From Isoetes taiwanensis (lineage: Eukaryota; Streptophyta; Lycopodiopsida; Isoetales; Isoetaceae), in NCBI GenBank assembly GCA_021234155.1, contig JAJEKV010000033.1, positions 14,515,422 through 14,579,421 of the forward strand: a DNA stretch of 64,000 bases. Direction: 5' to 3'. A program made the translations under genes and the position numbers. The first letter of the stretch is position 1; each line of letters starts with the position of its first letter. Shown here in pieces: positions 20,741-36,418 of the stretch. The notes beneath the pieces were generated by a model. It was not told where the DNA came from and made no database searches. It was given only the letters and a program-made list of their open reading frames with translations.

Positions 20741-22957
20741 CCTTTTTGCCTCTGATATGGTGTGCAGATAGTGATCTGAGCTTTGTTAGGAAAAATGTTT
20801 GCTTTCATTATGTCATCTACTTCAACAAGCTTGGGAATCTGCAGAAGATAAGGTTTCATTTTTTGACAACTATTATGCTAATTAGCACAACTTGCAAGTT
20901 AAAAGTTACAATAGTACAACTACAACTAGCTCAAGTTAGAAGTTAAATAATCTAGCGCAATTTACAATTAACAAAATTGTGAACTAACACCAAATCCGAC
21001 ATTCACACCATTTTGGAGTTTGTGTGATGTTTGTCGGATTAAACTATACTTTGATAGTGGGTCTAACCTTATAGGTTTCGAACCAAAGAAATGTTCAGGG
21101 CGACCTTGTCCGCCGCAATAAATTTCTTGTATAAGTAATAACTTCTAGTTATAAATACATTCACATTAAGAAAAGTGGTTGCTAAATCTCTTTAAAAGTA
21201 CCCTCTATTCTTTAGAAATTTCTAGGTTGTACCCTCGAGCTTTCCCCTGTTGTAAGGCAAATTCTAGGAAAAGAAAATTTAATTGTCATGGAGCGTATCG
21301 AACAAGCAGCCTGCGAAACTCATGGGCGCCTCGAATAGATGTAATCACCCTCACTGGAAGCAAGAGATCTCGAAGGAGGCCACCACCAAAGAAACTAGTG
21401 TCCGGAGAACCGAGACGTGGGGCGCCACCAAACAAGAGGATCCGGAAGATTAGAAGGCAAGACGAATGAGGAACAACAACCTTTGAACGAATAATTAAGG
21501 AGATAATGCAAGACTTCAAGACTGACCCTTGAGTGACATCAACAATGGTCAAGGTCATCCAAGAGCTAAGACGAAACAGTATAGCTTATTCAAAGAGAAT
21601 CATAATTGTGCCAACCATGCAAGAAGAATCACGGCAATGCCTAAGGTCATGAGTTCAATTAAGAGGATTGAAAAAGACCGTGCTGGTTTAAAACTTAAGA
21701 AATTTAATCCAAAATAGTAGTGAATAAACTGGACTCAAGCTGGCACTTTTTTCTAACACTTCCCACATCATCTAAATCTTGCAATTTAAATTTACTTCTT
21801 GCCCCACAGGTGATAATCCAACACACTGTGATCTTGCAATTTAACACTTCTTGCCCCACATGTAATAATCCAAACACACACCATGATGCATTAAGAAAAG
21901 CTGATTATAGAAGGGCAACTTGATTGAAAGGCATGCAAAAGTGCTAGAGCAATAAAAACATAGCCTAGGAGTAGAAATCTCAATCTCAAGTATAAAGTTC
22001 TACCATAGAGGTGCCTGAACCCCAATAGAATTTGTGATGCTTGAAACAGTCTGAGTCCACAATATGCAATACGAGAGGGCATGCATGTATTTAATGGGTC
22101 TTTGATGTAAGTCTAATCGGCAAATGTGTGTGGGAATGCATGCATATTCTATAATTGATTTCATTCTATTGTTGGTTTCATAACTTAGTTGAATGGGATG
22201 CATTGAGTCGAAGAGAGAAGCAAGGCTAGAGATATCATTCAATAAATTAGACTAAAATTGAATCGTAAAAATTTCTTTTTCAAGAATTAACATTTGAAAC
22301 ACAATCTCATCCATTTTCTTCAATATATTCTAATTGTTGCAAAGACCAATTGAATGGAGATAATTCCATGCATTTAAATTCTTTACTTTTGAAGCTGTTA
22401 GTCCATTAGGTAATAATCAGGCCCAGATTCCACTAGCGTCAGTTAATGCATGGCTTAAGAAATGATTGCAAACTTCCTGCTAAAAATTGAGATTCCACTG
22501 GCGGAGGTAGGTCTGGGGACGTGATATTGAGCATCGGCGAGAGGTTAGGGAAGCGATTAATTGCTGGATAACTATCGGGGGATTCTCCTGACATTTTGAT
22601 CCTGAAAAAGCTATCAGGCATATAGATCTTGACACGCATTCATCGTAATCGACAAATTTGCTCCACAAATTTGCTCCACGATTTCATTCTAGCAAAAGCA
22701 GATCATCATCATAGTGGAATCAAGCGGCAACACCTCCCTTTTCCTGAACGCAGGCAGTTGCGGCAAAATAGATAATAGCCACCTCCTGCAAATCTTGCCA
22801 AAGTTTCTTCCTTCCTAATATGAAATACACCAGCATCCAATTACTACCCAAGCCACTTAGGTTGCTTAAATGGCACCACAATTCTTACCTTTTACATGCC
22901 AAAAGTAAAGGCATTTTTTATGTCATGGTAGCTTACATGGCAAAGTAATGTCACGCT
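20741..22957. other. No recognisable gene
   Basis: AT-rich DNA with only short open frames. A stretch near 21280-21720 reads like a fragment of a retroelement coding region, with short basic frames (KRSRRRPPPKK), but I cannot assign it. No RNA gene, array or long repeat noticed. Confidence 0.5.
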
Positions 22958-23499
22958 GCATGAAAAGATAAAGATAAAGATAAATCTTTTAACGTCCACG
23001 GGAACCCAATCGGGTTATGGGACCAGAACAGAAAGAAGAGGGCATGAGCCCTCACAAAGCTCGGGGGCTGCCCCCCACAACAAATCACAAATATTAACAA
23101 AATGGAAAGTAAACCAAAGCGAAACTAAAGAGTACATGGCTATACAGTAAATGCCCATGGGTCAGATGGCCATTGATCCCGAATGATGGCTTGACCTCCC
23201 CTATAAATGGCCCACTTCCGCTGCAGGCGAGCCTCGCGCACACGACATAATTCTTCTTTCCGTCTACAGAGCTGTGCTGGGGTCAGGTCTTCCTGGACAG
23301 AGAAGGTGGTTCCTTTTAGATGGTTGCCATGTCGCAAGATGTGCAACCGAGAAAGAGCATCTTGAAAGCGGACCAGGAGGTGACGAGGACGGTCAGGCCG
23401 CACTGCTCCAACCCAATGGGCTGAGACAATACCATGTGCTTGGATGTGCATCACTTGGGTAAAAAAACTGGACTGCCTCATCTGTAGCAATAGAGTCAC
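22958..23499 (-). mobile_element. L1-type LINE ORF1 remnant with 3' tail
   Basis: The minus frame 23499-23140 reads PRHLLVRFQDALSRLHILRH, LKGTTFSVQEDLTPAQL, KWAIYRGGQAIIRD, which matches the C-terminal domain of L1-type ORF1 RNA-binding proteins. It ends in a stop and is followed by a short 3' region with CCCATAACCCGATTGGGTTC and a (TCTTTA)n tail at about 22958-22990. No ORF2 lies between. The same 3' end word occurs at 60835-60870, within another LINE. The 5' part is truncated. Confidence 0.75.
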
Positions 23500-26400
23500 T
23501 CGTCTCCTAAATACCTACGATACGTAGGTTCAAGGCTAGTGTATGCTCTGTGGTCCTTGCTGGCTCAGAAGGCGGAACCTCTGCCTGTACAGTGTGCAAT
23601 GAGTCCTCAGGCGAGGTATATGTGGACCCCTGTACTCTGTTAAAAAGGCCAATATACAGTTAGATCATATCGTTGTATAAACTAGACACTAATAATACAT
23701 CTGTCTCCCTATTTTAGATCTACTTGTAGCAAATGGCATGACAATTGCACCCAAAATGGTTGTATATGTCTCACTTTTTGAAGATAATTTAAAAGTAAAC
23801 CCGTTTCTTTTCATAATACCATCTTATCTGTGATAGACCATTTCCATTACCCATAAAAACATGGCGGGAACAAAACCCCGAAAACCATCAATTTTTGTGC
23901 AAGCAATGCATTGACTTGGGATTCCAATCCTCACAGATTCATCATACCACAAGTTTTAATCCGTGATAAGCTAGAAGCTAAAAAACTGCAATATACCATA
24001 CTAGAAATCAACATATAGTCGAAGAAATCAAGCTATAATGAATAGATGATGCAACCAGGGAAGTTAGAGAAACAAATAGATTTCTTAATAGAGTCCATTA
24101 TTCTCTTTCTAGAATCTGGGGTTAACTTCCAATAGAAAAGCATGCAATTAATATGACAAAAAAAATAGCTATATCAACAAAAAAGACCATAAAGATGCAG
24201 CCGTTACTTACCATTATAGACGCAAGATCCATACAGAAGCAACAACTTTGCACATTTAAAAGAGGGCATTTTTTTTATAATAGGCAAAACCTGTAACATT
24301 GTTTATCATAGTCTATAAAATGGCTAAAACACTCATCTTACCTTCAGCACCAAAAGGATCAGAAGAAGGCCTTTGTGATTCAAGGACTTCTAGCGATGAG
24401 TGTTCTAATAGATATCTTTCAAGGGGCCTCCATAAATATTTCTCACCCAGCAACAAAGATAAAAGGTTGAAGATGGTTTAAAGATGTCAAAACATCACAT
24501 CTTACCTTGCACGTTGATGCTTTAAAGATGCTTGTAGTTGTAAGTTGTAAATTTGTTCTAATTATAATTGTAGGACACGCAAACACATGCTATACACGCA
24601 CCATCATCAAGTGTCTTCAGCCATACATTTGATCTCATAGATAATTGGCCAAGAATCCTTTCGACCAAGGTATTCTAGCCCAACATACCAGGTATATCCA
24701 TAGACATAAGTCTCGTTCCATGACAATAGATAATTATCTTTCTCAGCTCTTAATGATGTGCCAAATGCTAAGAGGGTCATTTGGGGTAGATTATATACAA
24801 GGCATGAATATAGGAACTGTAGAGCCAGTAGACATAAATAATTGTTGTGTGTTGTAATATTAGTTGTTTCATGCGCTTTAGGTCGATGAAATAGAACATG
24901 TGAACCTTTGTTGCAGCCCCTTGGCCCCTCAACACAGGAGCTACTCAACCACATCGAGGAATTCGAAAGCAGAGGATACTTTTTGAGGGGAGCTTCAGTG
25001 GGTCAAGAACACGACCTGAGCAGGGGAGCATGAACATAAATAATGAAGAGATCGTAGAACAAATGATAAGACATCAAGAATGAACACATGATTTGCCAAG
25101 AATGGCTACCCAACAGCCAATAGACATCAAATACTTATGTGTGATCATAGTAGGAGGAAGCATCTTCTAGCCAATGATATTGTCCAAGTGTCATATTGTC
25201 TTGAGGAAGGGCTCTACATCGATGAACTATTATCACAGCTCAGCCACCAACAAGAAGATGATTTTCATCGAATATTAAGAGTTTCCTAGAGATGAGATCG
25301 AAGATATCTTCTACGAAGGGCAATCATCTCAGACATAAAGGCCTATGGCAGTATTAGATCTAGACTTCAAAGCAGGGATGCTTTGACTAGAAGAATTACA
25401 AGCCATCATGGCCAGATGGCTCAAAGATAGAAGTATGGCCAAACTGAAATTATCTTCTTCCTCTTCAGCTCCGACTTCAGGATAGCTATATCAACCTTGA
25501 CGTTATTATCTCCTTGCAGAAAGATCATAATGACCTTTATAGATTTAAGGTCAAGAGGCAACAAAAAGGGGCACCATGGTGGACCAAGTAACATCAGTAA
25601 TAACTGTTACTGCAACTTCATAGATCCCGCACATGTCTGCATTTGGATTTAACTGTTAAGAAGGTCGAGAGACTTAAATAGTTCCAAGTGATAAAGCAAT
25701 CAACATCATCATCACTCTTATAGCATCAACTTGAGAATGTTAAGACGAAGAGTCGACACGAATGAGATCGACAGAGTTAACACATCGATATCGAATCAAG
25801 AGTTACAAGGATCATCCTCAAATATTCTAACCTTCAGGTGTAATGCTCCTAACCGACATGCCATTAATCAACTAGGCAAAATCGTCTAGACGTCCAAGAG
25901 CTTTGATAGATTTCTTTCCTGCCTCTTGAAAACAAAGTTTATATTAGCACTTATTTTACACAACCTCATAGTTCATCACAATACATGCAAGGTAATGCAA
26001 TGACCAACACAAAATTGGGCATAACTTGCAAAAGCAAGCTCAATTCTTCTAAAAAGATCAGCATGCACATAGTTTTTAGGTTCCTAGCATGAATAATGGG
26101 AATATACCTTTGTTGTTATAACTTTATCTTTGCATGTAGCGATTTTACTGGAACCCAAATCTTTGCAACCATACATCCAAACTGCATCATAATAATCCAT
26201 AGGATTAGAGATGGACCAATGCTGTACAATAGTTCATTTACTTTACACTTGTTATACCAATGGGCCATAAATATTGCTAGGTCCATGGTACATCTCTGCA
26301 CGCTGCACTGTATTGCCTGCATAAATCCATAAGTGTCAAAGAGCATCGAGTATTGTGGCTATGTGTCAAAGAGCATCACGTATTGTTGTGCCATCCACAA

Positions 26401-28354
26401 GCTTTGAATGAATCCTAACTCCTTTCAAAAATCAATAAAGCCCTTCGCAAACACCATAAATACACCACAACTTCACCATACCATCGATACATAATATTAA
26501 AACCGAAATAAGATGACAATTTGTGCACGATCTTGATCGTTAATTTAGCTGTGTATCTCAACTTTTACTGTGGCCCGTTAGATTAAACGGATGGGTCATT
26601 GCGGTTATTGAGGAAACGTGGTAGAATTGTCGAACTCTGCTTTTGGTCTTAAGCATGCACTTCCTCTGGCTTTAGCATTAAGATTATATATCATCCGTCG
26701 AAATGGGATGTCAGAGGAGGCCGTGATCATAAGCACAACAACGTGCAAAGTTCTTTTTGTTTCAATAATTGTCGTATAAATTCTTAAGAAGCAACTTTTT
26801 TTCCATCATTCGTCGTCAGTTTAAGTTGTAATGTAGCAGAGAAGAACCAAACATATTCAAAAAGCGTCTATGGATTGGGCATGAAAACCCTAAGTATCAA
26901 CCTAGACAGAAGTAGAAGATCCAATTTTTTTGTATCAATTCCTCCGGCTCTCTCTATGGAGGCTCGGATAGATGTTACAAGGGTGTAGTATGACTCCTCT
27001 ATTCAACATTTAATAAACAGGTGTACTGCATCTGGAATGCCCTAAATATTAGACACTTCAGGATAACATATGTAAGAGCAAAGTGCATGCATGTTTCTTT
27101 GTGCTTTTAGATCAAGCATGCTTCATAATTTATTTTATTGCTTTCACTGGATGGTAATTTAGTAATGAAACGATTCAGCTGGTTAAACTATAGCAGCTAA
27201 ATCGAATCACATATGGTGTATAAGTATCTAATTTTTCTGCGTGTGGCATCAGAATTTAATTGGGATGATGTGAAGGCACCCACCTTAAAACCTAGTTCAA
27301 CAAACATATGAGACATATGAGGCCGCAATGGACGTTCTTAAACTAAGTCGGATGAATTCAAAATAGTTTGTTTATATGCAAGTAGTTTCCATCTCCCTTA
27401 GAGGGCTAAGTCGGAATCAGTTATGTGAGCAATTTAGTGCCCTGCAATTTCAGTATCATGGATAGCCAGCCTTGCCCAAGATAGAAGTGTCCATGGCAGT
27501 ATCATTATCATGGATAGCCAGCCTTGCCCAAGATAGAAGTGGCCATGGAGGGTGCACTCTGGTGCAATATTACTACCCATTCTTTATTTTTTTAAATGTG
27601 TGTCACTGTTAAAAGGAAGCACTTAATAGGAATATTACAAAGGTAATTAGATGGCAATCCTATCGTAAAACCTTTTTTGACTTTTTTGTTTTTGGGTTGC
27701 CCCTAGGGGGCAAACCCTCGTTTATGTGGGTATGTGGGCATATTCAAGTATATGCTGGCATATACATAGCATATGCTGATGACTGCTAAAAACTGGCTGC
27801 CGCCTGTAAATGGTCGGTCATCCAGCCCCATTATCAGCCTGCTACACAAACGCTATCCGCTGGACTTGGCTATGGCTTCTGCACCTCGGATTCTGCCCTC
27901 CCTTCCGCGCCTTCCGTCAGGGTTCTGGCGAGTTGAGCACATGTTTATCCCTTCCTTATACCCTCTAGGGCATAATCTCATCTCCCTTAATCTCAGCTAT
28001 GCAACTCTTGACGATTTGGGAGATTTTTGCCCTTCTTTCTTTACCGCTCAGCTCGTCCAAACAGGTGACTATAATGCTACCCAGCTATGGACGCCGGAAA
28101 GCTCCCTTTTATTCATCCAGGTATGGATTCTTTCGCTTTCTTGATATGTTTTATCTGTCTATCAACCCTAAAGTCTATAATCTATGGAGCAGATTACCAA
28201 ATTTGCATGTGGAGGTATCAGTTTAGGGTTTGCATATGCACATCAAATGGTAGACGGTCCTAATTGAAGGAATCTTCTCTGGTAAAATTTGTCAATTCTT
28301 TTTACAGAAATGAAGAAAAGATTTTATTCATTGCCCTTATGTGTCTCGTTGCAG
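23500..28354. other. No recognisable gene
   Basis: Short open frames only. Some stretches (24900-25700) look like decayed retroelement coding sequence but match no family I can name. A 48-bp phrase (ATGGATAGCCAGCCTTGCCC...) is duplicated in tandem at about 27455-27545, and TGTCAAAGAGCATC is repeated near 26335 and 26368. The segment 27780-28110 has open frames in two phases but no recognised product. Confidence 0.5.
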
Positions 28355-28518
28355 ACTTCTCCAGTGTGTTTCCTTTCAAGCTTATGCATCTTGGTGGGGA
28401 TGAAGTTGATAAATGTATGTGTTCCTGATTTCATTCTTTAAGGAGTTTGTATGTTATTTACATGGACCTTCAAATTTGTAACAGCATGCTGGAGCAAGAC
28501 TCCCCATATAAAGTCATG
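28355..28518 (+). pseudogene. Beta-hexosaminidase (GH20) internal exons
   Basis: Exon 28355-28414, after a GTTGCAG acceptor, reads DFSSVFPFKLMHLGGDEVDK and retains the catalytic Asp-Glu of GH20 (HxGGDE). A GTATGT donor and an AACAG acceptor join it to 28485-28518, which reads SCWSKTPHIKSW in frame. In the intact enzyme this is the middle of the catalytic barrel, which removes terminal N-acetylhexosamine. No other exon of the gene is visible, so it is a fragment. It lies only about 165 bp upstream of the alanine aminotransferase fragment, in the same direction. Confidence 0.8.
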
Positions 28519-28645
28519 GTACTCTTTCACTGTCTTCTTTTTTGTTTCCTTTTTAATAATGTACATATCTTGAGAATTAAGTCCTGACTATTAAGTATAT
28601 GCAATGCATTTGCATAAATCATGGCAGTTGACAAGATATTGCTAG

Positions 28646-30436
<1,791 letters not shown>

Positions 30437-31804
30437 ATGTCGATTTATCTATGTCATGTGTCTTGAAATAAAAATTCAAACGTGCAATAATATTTTGCTG
30501 GAAAATACACTGGTTGACATCTAAACCATTCCTGGAAAAGTCCAAATTTTTATTGGCCCCGAGTCTGGTCTCTCCAAGAATGCACCCATCATCCAAGCAA
30601 GCATAAAACATAAAAAGTTGTGAATAGCTCCAAGTAACAAGATGCTAGCAGATGGACGGTTTTGATATGGTGGTGCTCACAACTATGGGAGCAAGAGAAA
30701 GACAAAGAGAAAGGTAGATAAAAAGATAAAACGCCTACGCCTATCTATAGTTAAACTATCTAGATCAAAGTAGATAGGGACTATGATTAGCATTTGAGAC
30801 CATTAGAAAAATGACTATTAAAAAGGTAAAGGCTTTAAGTATACAACATTTCTCTTTACCACCCCTTGTAACCATTTAGGCATTGTCATATTGTGCACTA
30901 GTTTGCTAGACTCATGTAGCCATGGAACATGGTAAAAAGATAAAATTTTTGTAATGATTAAATACCATCTAAAAATTGTGAGCACCTTGAAAACGAAACA
31001 ATGGGAATGAACATTCTTGAAAGCCATTAAAGATCTCGCCTATTTTAACTGCTCTGGTCAACTCATCCTTTTGGCTACAACTTAATCAGGTAACCAATCT
31101 TGCATCTCCAAAATCTTCTTATTTGCCATGTTGATCAACTGCAGAGGCAGGCTGCCAGATCTACCTGAGGATTACTTTTGAAATGCAGCATCCTTTACTA
31201 TTGCCGACACCACTGTAAGAGAACTAAATGTAAATGGATTGCCTTTTGCAACTAAGATGCCCTTTGCCATTGATGAAAGCTTGATGAAGACTTAAAGGTA
31301 AGACTGATTGATTACTGTATGCTCACCAATCGTAAAACTGCGATATGGTCAGAAAAGATCTAAGAATGGAGCCGAAGCCATCTATATGTGGTCTGCAATC
31401 GCATGCACAGTATGACAGATAAATCTATGGTATGTAGCCACTTTTAGATAATGCAGATAAATATGCAAAGCCAAAATAGGTTGCCGACACATTGACTCAG
31501 TTTATCTGTGATGTTAATTTGGAATAATAGATTCTAGAACTTCGAGACAATTGTCTAGGCTTAAGAACAGCAAGGACATGGGCTATATTTAAGTGGCAGT
31601 GCTCTAGTTGGGACTATGTGCGCTATTTATCATGCCATCAAACACACAGGAATTTTTACTTGCCTTTTTTGCTTGCCCAGCTGAACTACGGTTCTGCTAA
31701 AAATGTCGAAACAGGTCAAATCTTCTTTCATTTCATAGCCTGCTTGCGTGGACATCTGTGCATCATAACTGAATAGATATTTAGCTGTCAGAATGCATCA
31801 CAAA
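30437..31804. other. No recognisable gene
   Basis: AT-rich, short open frames only. No repeat arrays or RNA genes noticed. Confidence 0.5.
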
Positions 31805-31915
31805 GGTTTATGGTGTGAATACAACCTAATAAAGTGCCGTTTGAGACATTCTAGGTTTGGCGACATATGAAATATTGAAACTAAAAAAGGGTGCTATGTC
31901 ACCGGGCTCTAAGAG
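31805..31915 (+). repeat. Inverted repeat, outer left arm
   Basis: Its reverse complement matches 35628-35790 (shared words TTTGGCGAGATATG/..., CCTAGAATGTCTCAAA, CCTTTTTTAGTTTCAAT), with an insertion of about 40 bp in the right arm. Confidence 0.75.
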
Positions 31916-32375
31916 GTCTTCAGTAAGGGTACAGATCCATCTCCATGTTTGAACTTTGCATGATTGAATTGAAACGGTTGTCAAATCTTTACATCAAATC
32001 AGTCCCAAATACAATAATCTGAATCTGTGCACTCTAAGCTTTGGTTGGCTCTGCGATTATCTTTGTTTGTTGAGTCCTTACGGTTTATGTTTTGCAATGG
32101 CTGGAAGATTGGATTACTACGGTTTGTTTACGGACCTACTTAAATCCGTAATTGCCATTAGTGTTCTTGGCGGTCAGATGCTTTTGCATGTTGGTTTCCA
32201 GTTTTGGTGATGATTATAGATGTCCCAGCATTTGAAACGATTGGTTTGCTATAATCATTTAGCATAATCGAGCACAACTTGCCCAATGCCACCAAGAAGT
32301 AAATCCCCTTTCTGAAGTTCCGAAAATGATCTGTGGGTAGATTCAGTGTGATGACAACACAGAGGCAATATATAA

Positions 32376-32860
32376 ATGCAATTGGAAGGACCAAAAGCTG
32401 AGAAGGTCACATACATCAGTGTTTTGAATGCATGCACCATGGTAGCAGCTATAGGACTGGGGAAGTGCTTACATGCTAGCACCTTGAAGCTAGGACATGA
32501 CATGGATATGGTTGTTGGGAATGCAATTATTGATATGTATATGAAATGTGGAAACATGGAAGAGGCCTTTCAAGGGTTTGATAGATTGCCAAGCCAAAAT
32601 GTAGTTTCATGGAGTTCTATGCTTGCAGGATTCTGTGAAGGAAAAAAAGCAATTAAACTTTTCCAACAGATGCATTTTAAAGATGTGAAAATAGATACGG
32701 TTGGTTTGACAACTGTTCTGTCTGCATGCAGTCATGCTTGCATGGTGGATGAGGGCATCCATTAAACTTTTCCAAGAGATGCATTTTACAGATGTGAAAA
32801 TAGATACGGTTGGTTTGACAACTGTTCTGTCTGCATGCAATCATGTTTTGCATGGTGGTA
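32376..32860 (+). pseudogene. PLS-class PPR protein fragment
   Basis: 130-aa frame with pentatricopeptide repeats: VTYISVLNACTMVAAIGLG, GNAIIDMYMKCGNMEEAF, DRLPSQNVVSWSSMLAGFCE, VGLTTVLSACSHACMVDEG. Such proteins bind organelle RNA in plants. It lacks start, organelle signal and most repeats. About 95 bp of its 3' part (32655-32750) is repeated directly after it (32762-32860), breaking the frame. Confidence 0.85.
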
Positions 32861-32863
32861 TCC

Positions 32864-33105
32864 ACAAAATATCCCTATAGCGACACGGCCAACTAATGCA
32901 TTCACAGAGGATCTCTGCATATTATTTTTGAGAAATGTGAGGCTTCGTGGGAAGGAATGATGCAAGCTTTGCAATTGGTTATAACAAAGTGAAAACTCTG
33001 TAGCAGAGATACTTATGTAGATCTCCTAAAACAGTGAACTATTGGTAGAGCTGATTTTTCCATTGTGTTTAGAAAGATGCGATCCTTAAATGCAGTAGCC
33101 CAGCA
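32864..33105 (+). repeat. Inverted repeat, inner left arm
   Basis: Reverse complement matches 35145-35410 closely (e.g. GTAGCAGAGATACTTATGTA, GGAAGGAATGATGCAAGC), apart from a ~40-bp gap near 33050. The arms enclose about 2 kb without any recognised gene. Confidence 0.85.
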
Positions 33106-35144
33106 AATTTGTAAGCAAGTATAATGCCTAACTGCATAGATATCATATCAATATGTTTTTTGGGTTTCAAACCATATCAATATGAGTTTCAAACATGAGC
33201 ACTGATTGATTTACATGCATGACTAACCACCATAGGAAGATCCATTTTGCAAGAGTTGTTTTAACGGCCACATATAGTCGCTTTTAGCATTTGAAAAATA
33301 TAGGCATAATACATATATTAAGAAATGCAAATATAAGCATAATACAGATCTGGCAATGGGATTCTCTATTTGAGCTTTAGAATTAAATGAATATGGTGGA
33401 ATGGCTTCTTTTAACTTAACATTACTAATTTAGTATTCTGTTGCATCACAATGCTAACTTCATAGCTGTCATTTTACTGTCTAAACATGACAGTAAAGCA
33501 TTCAAAGATATTTTCAAATGAAAAAATTATGGTGAAGAAATTCTGGCAACGCAGATCTAGATGCCTACCTCTTATCAAGTGCGTGTCTTAAGTCCCATCA
33601 GGTACCCACGACACCACAACCCACAATAGGTTGTTTCTATGCCATTTTTTTATTCCAGTTGATAGTAGGTTTGTAGTTATGGAATGATGTTCAGTAATAT
33701 TGGAAATTGCTGGGTTGTATAACATGTTTTTCATGTTGTGCAAGGCTAAGGCAAGTTCTTCATGTACCTGTATAGTAAAATATAAAAGCAACTCTATTGT
33801 AAGTGATATCATTAGACTCCTTTCATTGAATCTATTCATCAACTGTCCTTTTGAGAGTAATAGTAGACCATTATCCCTACAGCTCGCTCGCCCAGCATTT
33901 GCATGAAAAACTATTTAATTACTGAGCTTCGAATTGGAAGCCTCACCGAATGAATGAGATCAAATTGAACTTGAATACACAATCTATTCAATGAGATAAT
34001 GAAGACCATTGGGAGGACTTACTTTTGCATTCATTTTGTTAATTACCTCATAAATAGTAGATTGTTTGGGAATGGCTACCCATTGCCCTGGGCTTCCGAA
34101 CAATGTCAATAGGTAATCTGAGCTTGGCAGCAACTAATCTTAATGAACATTCAGCATCAAACAGAACAGACCTTATGCCTTCAACTGACCATTCTTGCAT
34201 TTCACTTGACTGCCATAGATCCCCTCTGGCACAAATTCAAACCAATAATCATGATTCATTTTCAATAGGTAAATGTTGAGCGATATTTGAATCCAAATCA
34301 AGTTCCTTCAAAGAAGCCAAGAGGTCTCCAAATATGCTTTCAAACTGAGATAAATCTCTTGGATACCCTGCAGACATGGAAGAACTAACATTTCAACCTA
34401 TAAACATATCCCATTAAGGCAAGCAACTATAAAGCCAGCATATCCAGATCACTTCCCCAGAGCTTTGAGCAGTGCATGCATATAGCATCATTTCAAGAGC
34501 GATCATATAATCTAAAATCCATGTATTAGAAACTTTTTTTTCACTTAAAATAGACTATAACAATAAATGTATTTGTGCACCAGTATGTAAAGATAATCCA
34601 TATAAGAACACCTATACAGATTACTTTCTCTAGTCCAAAAGCAACCAATGCAATCATTCTGAACATATATTTGTCATAAAGACAGATCCTTAAAGAGCTT
34701 ACAAAAACGGTCTGATTAGATGCTTCTCATTAGATGCTTCTCTTTTTCAAGGGAAAAAATAGGGCTTTAAATTAAACAAGGTGCTGCGCACGGAGGGTTG
34801 CCCTCCGTGACCCGGCAACACAAAATCTACTGCTTCTCAACATTGTATATCATATTTAAACTATAAATACTCCAACATTAGGACAACCTTTACGACAAAA
34901 TTAGCTCTAGTTATTATGGAATTTGTCTTGCAACTCAAATTTTGACTTCTATTATAAGAGCCATAAAGATAAGTACAATACCTGTCTCCAAGTTTACAAA
35001 TGTTTCTTCTTCATTTATGAAGGGCCAATGTGGTTTACTCCATCATAATGCCTAATTAGTAGAAAAACAAAGCAGGCTAAAATTTGAATTTGCATATCGT
35101 TTGCAAAATGGATCTTCCATGTAAATCAATCAATGCTCATGTTT
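33106..35144. other. Spacer between inverted repeat arms; no gene seen
   Basis: AT-rich, short frames only. A possible LINE/SINE 3' end with self-complementary GGAGGGTTGCCCTCCG lies near 34795. Confidence 0.5.
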
Positions 35145-35410
35145 GACTACTACATTTAAGAATGGCATCTTTCTAAACACAATGGCAAAATCAGCACTAC
35201 CTCTAGAGGAAACTAGGAAGATTTATGACACCACAATAGTTCACTGTTTTAGGAGATCTACATAAGCATCTCTGCTACAGAGTTTTCACTTTGTTATAAC
35301 CAATTGCAGAGCTTGCATCATTCCTTCCCACGAAGCCTCACATTTCTCAAAAATAATATGCAAAGATCCTCTGTGAATCCATCAGCTGGTCGTGTCGCTA
35401 TAGAGATACT
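35145..35410 (-). repeat. Inverted repeat, inner right arm
   Basis: Partner of 32864-33105 on the opposite strand. Confidence 0.85.
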
Positions 35411-35627
35411 CTGTAGATACCACTTTGCCTTTAAGAATTTATATCCATTTGGATCTACAACGTTTGTATAATATAAGATTATTGTTCCCACGGCATCATT
35501 TATTCAACGTACCATAAAAAAATTATGCAGCAAATTATTGTCCAACTCTTTGCCCTCAAGGAGACCCAATGTTTCAGTATAATGCATTACTGCAGGAGTT
35601 GGTGAGAGCTCGAATACACTGAACACC

Positions 35628-35790
35628 TCTTAGAGCCTGGTGACATCGAGCACCCTTTTTTAGTTTCAATATAAGGCATTACTCCAAAAGCCGATGAGTA
35701 GCACCCCTTATGACGTTTCATATCTCGCCAAACCTAGAATGTCTCAAAAGGCAGCTTATTAGGTTGTATTACAAATGTTCACACCTTATT
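35628..35790 (-). repeat. Inverted repeat, outer right arm
   Basis: Partner of 31805-31915 on the opposite strand. The right arms are only ~220 bp apart whereas the left arms are ~950 bp apart because the PPR fragment sits between the latter. Confidence 0.75.
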
Positions 35791-35799
35791 ACATTGTAT

Positions 35800-36095
35800 T
35801 ACAAATTCTAGATTCATAACCAACAATCACTACACTAATGCACAACTAGGCAACTACAGTTAACATGAATTGAATTGTTTTACACAAAACAACTATATCA
35901 TCCACAAATGTATGCAACGCACAATTACACAACTACAGTTAACAGGGACTAAATTGTTTTACACAAAACAACTATATGGTGCACGGACGTATGTACTCAA
36001 CTTATGCCACCTGGATTCATAACCAACAATGACTACACTAACGCGCAACTACGCAACTACAGTTAACATGGATTGAATTGTTTTACACATGTTTT
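35800..36095. repeat. Minisatellite-like triplicate repeat
   Basis: Three diverged copies of a unit containing CAACTACAGTTAACATG and ATTGTTTTACACAAAACAAC, with period of roughly 85-125 bp. Confidence 0.75.
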
Positions 36096-36323
36096 CTGCC
36101 TTTTTCTGCTAAACGTGAAGATAAAGACACCACTTGAACTTAAGAAGTGACAATAATACCTTTTGCCTTTCTCCTCCCAATGTAAAAGCTCTAAACAAAA
36201 AGTGATAATCGTAGATATTTCCTAAGTGGTTGCCGTTCTTGTGCAGGCTTTACGAACCTTTAAACCTTTTGGCGTGAGGTGCAACAATTCCTAAAACCTT
36301 AACATCCTCTTGGCTAATAATTC

Positions 36324-36418
36324 ATGATGACGAAAGAACGAGAAAATAGGCTTGCAGCCGCGAGAATTAAGCACAGGGAGAAGCGCGCCACAGAGACAGC
36401 TCAAGAACGTGAAACCCC
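36324..36418 (+). pseudogene. Helitron Rep-helicase, N-terminal block
   Basis: ATGATG at 36324 opens a charged frame (KHREKRATETAQERE) that continues the repeating ET-x-ER pattern seen after the insertion. It ends at the MITE-like insertion. Confidence 0.7.
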
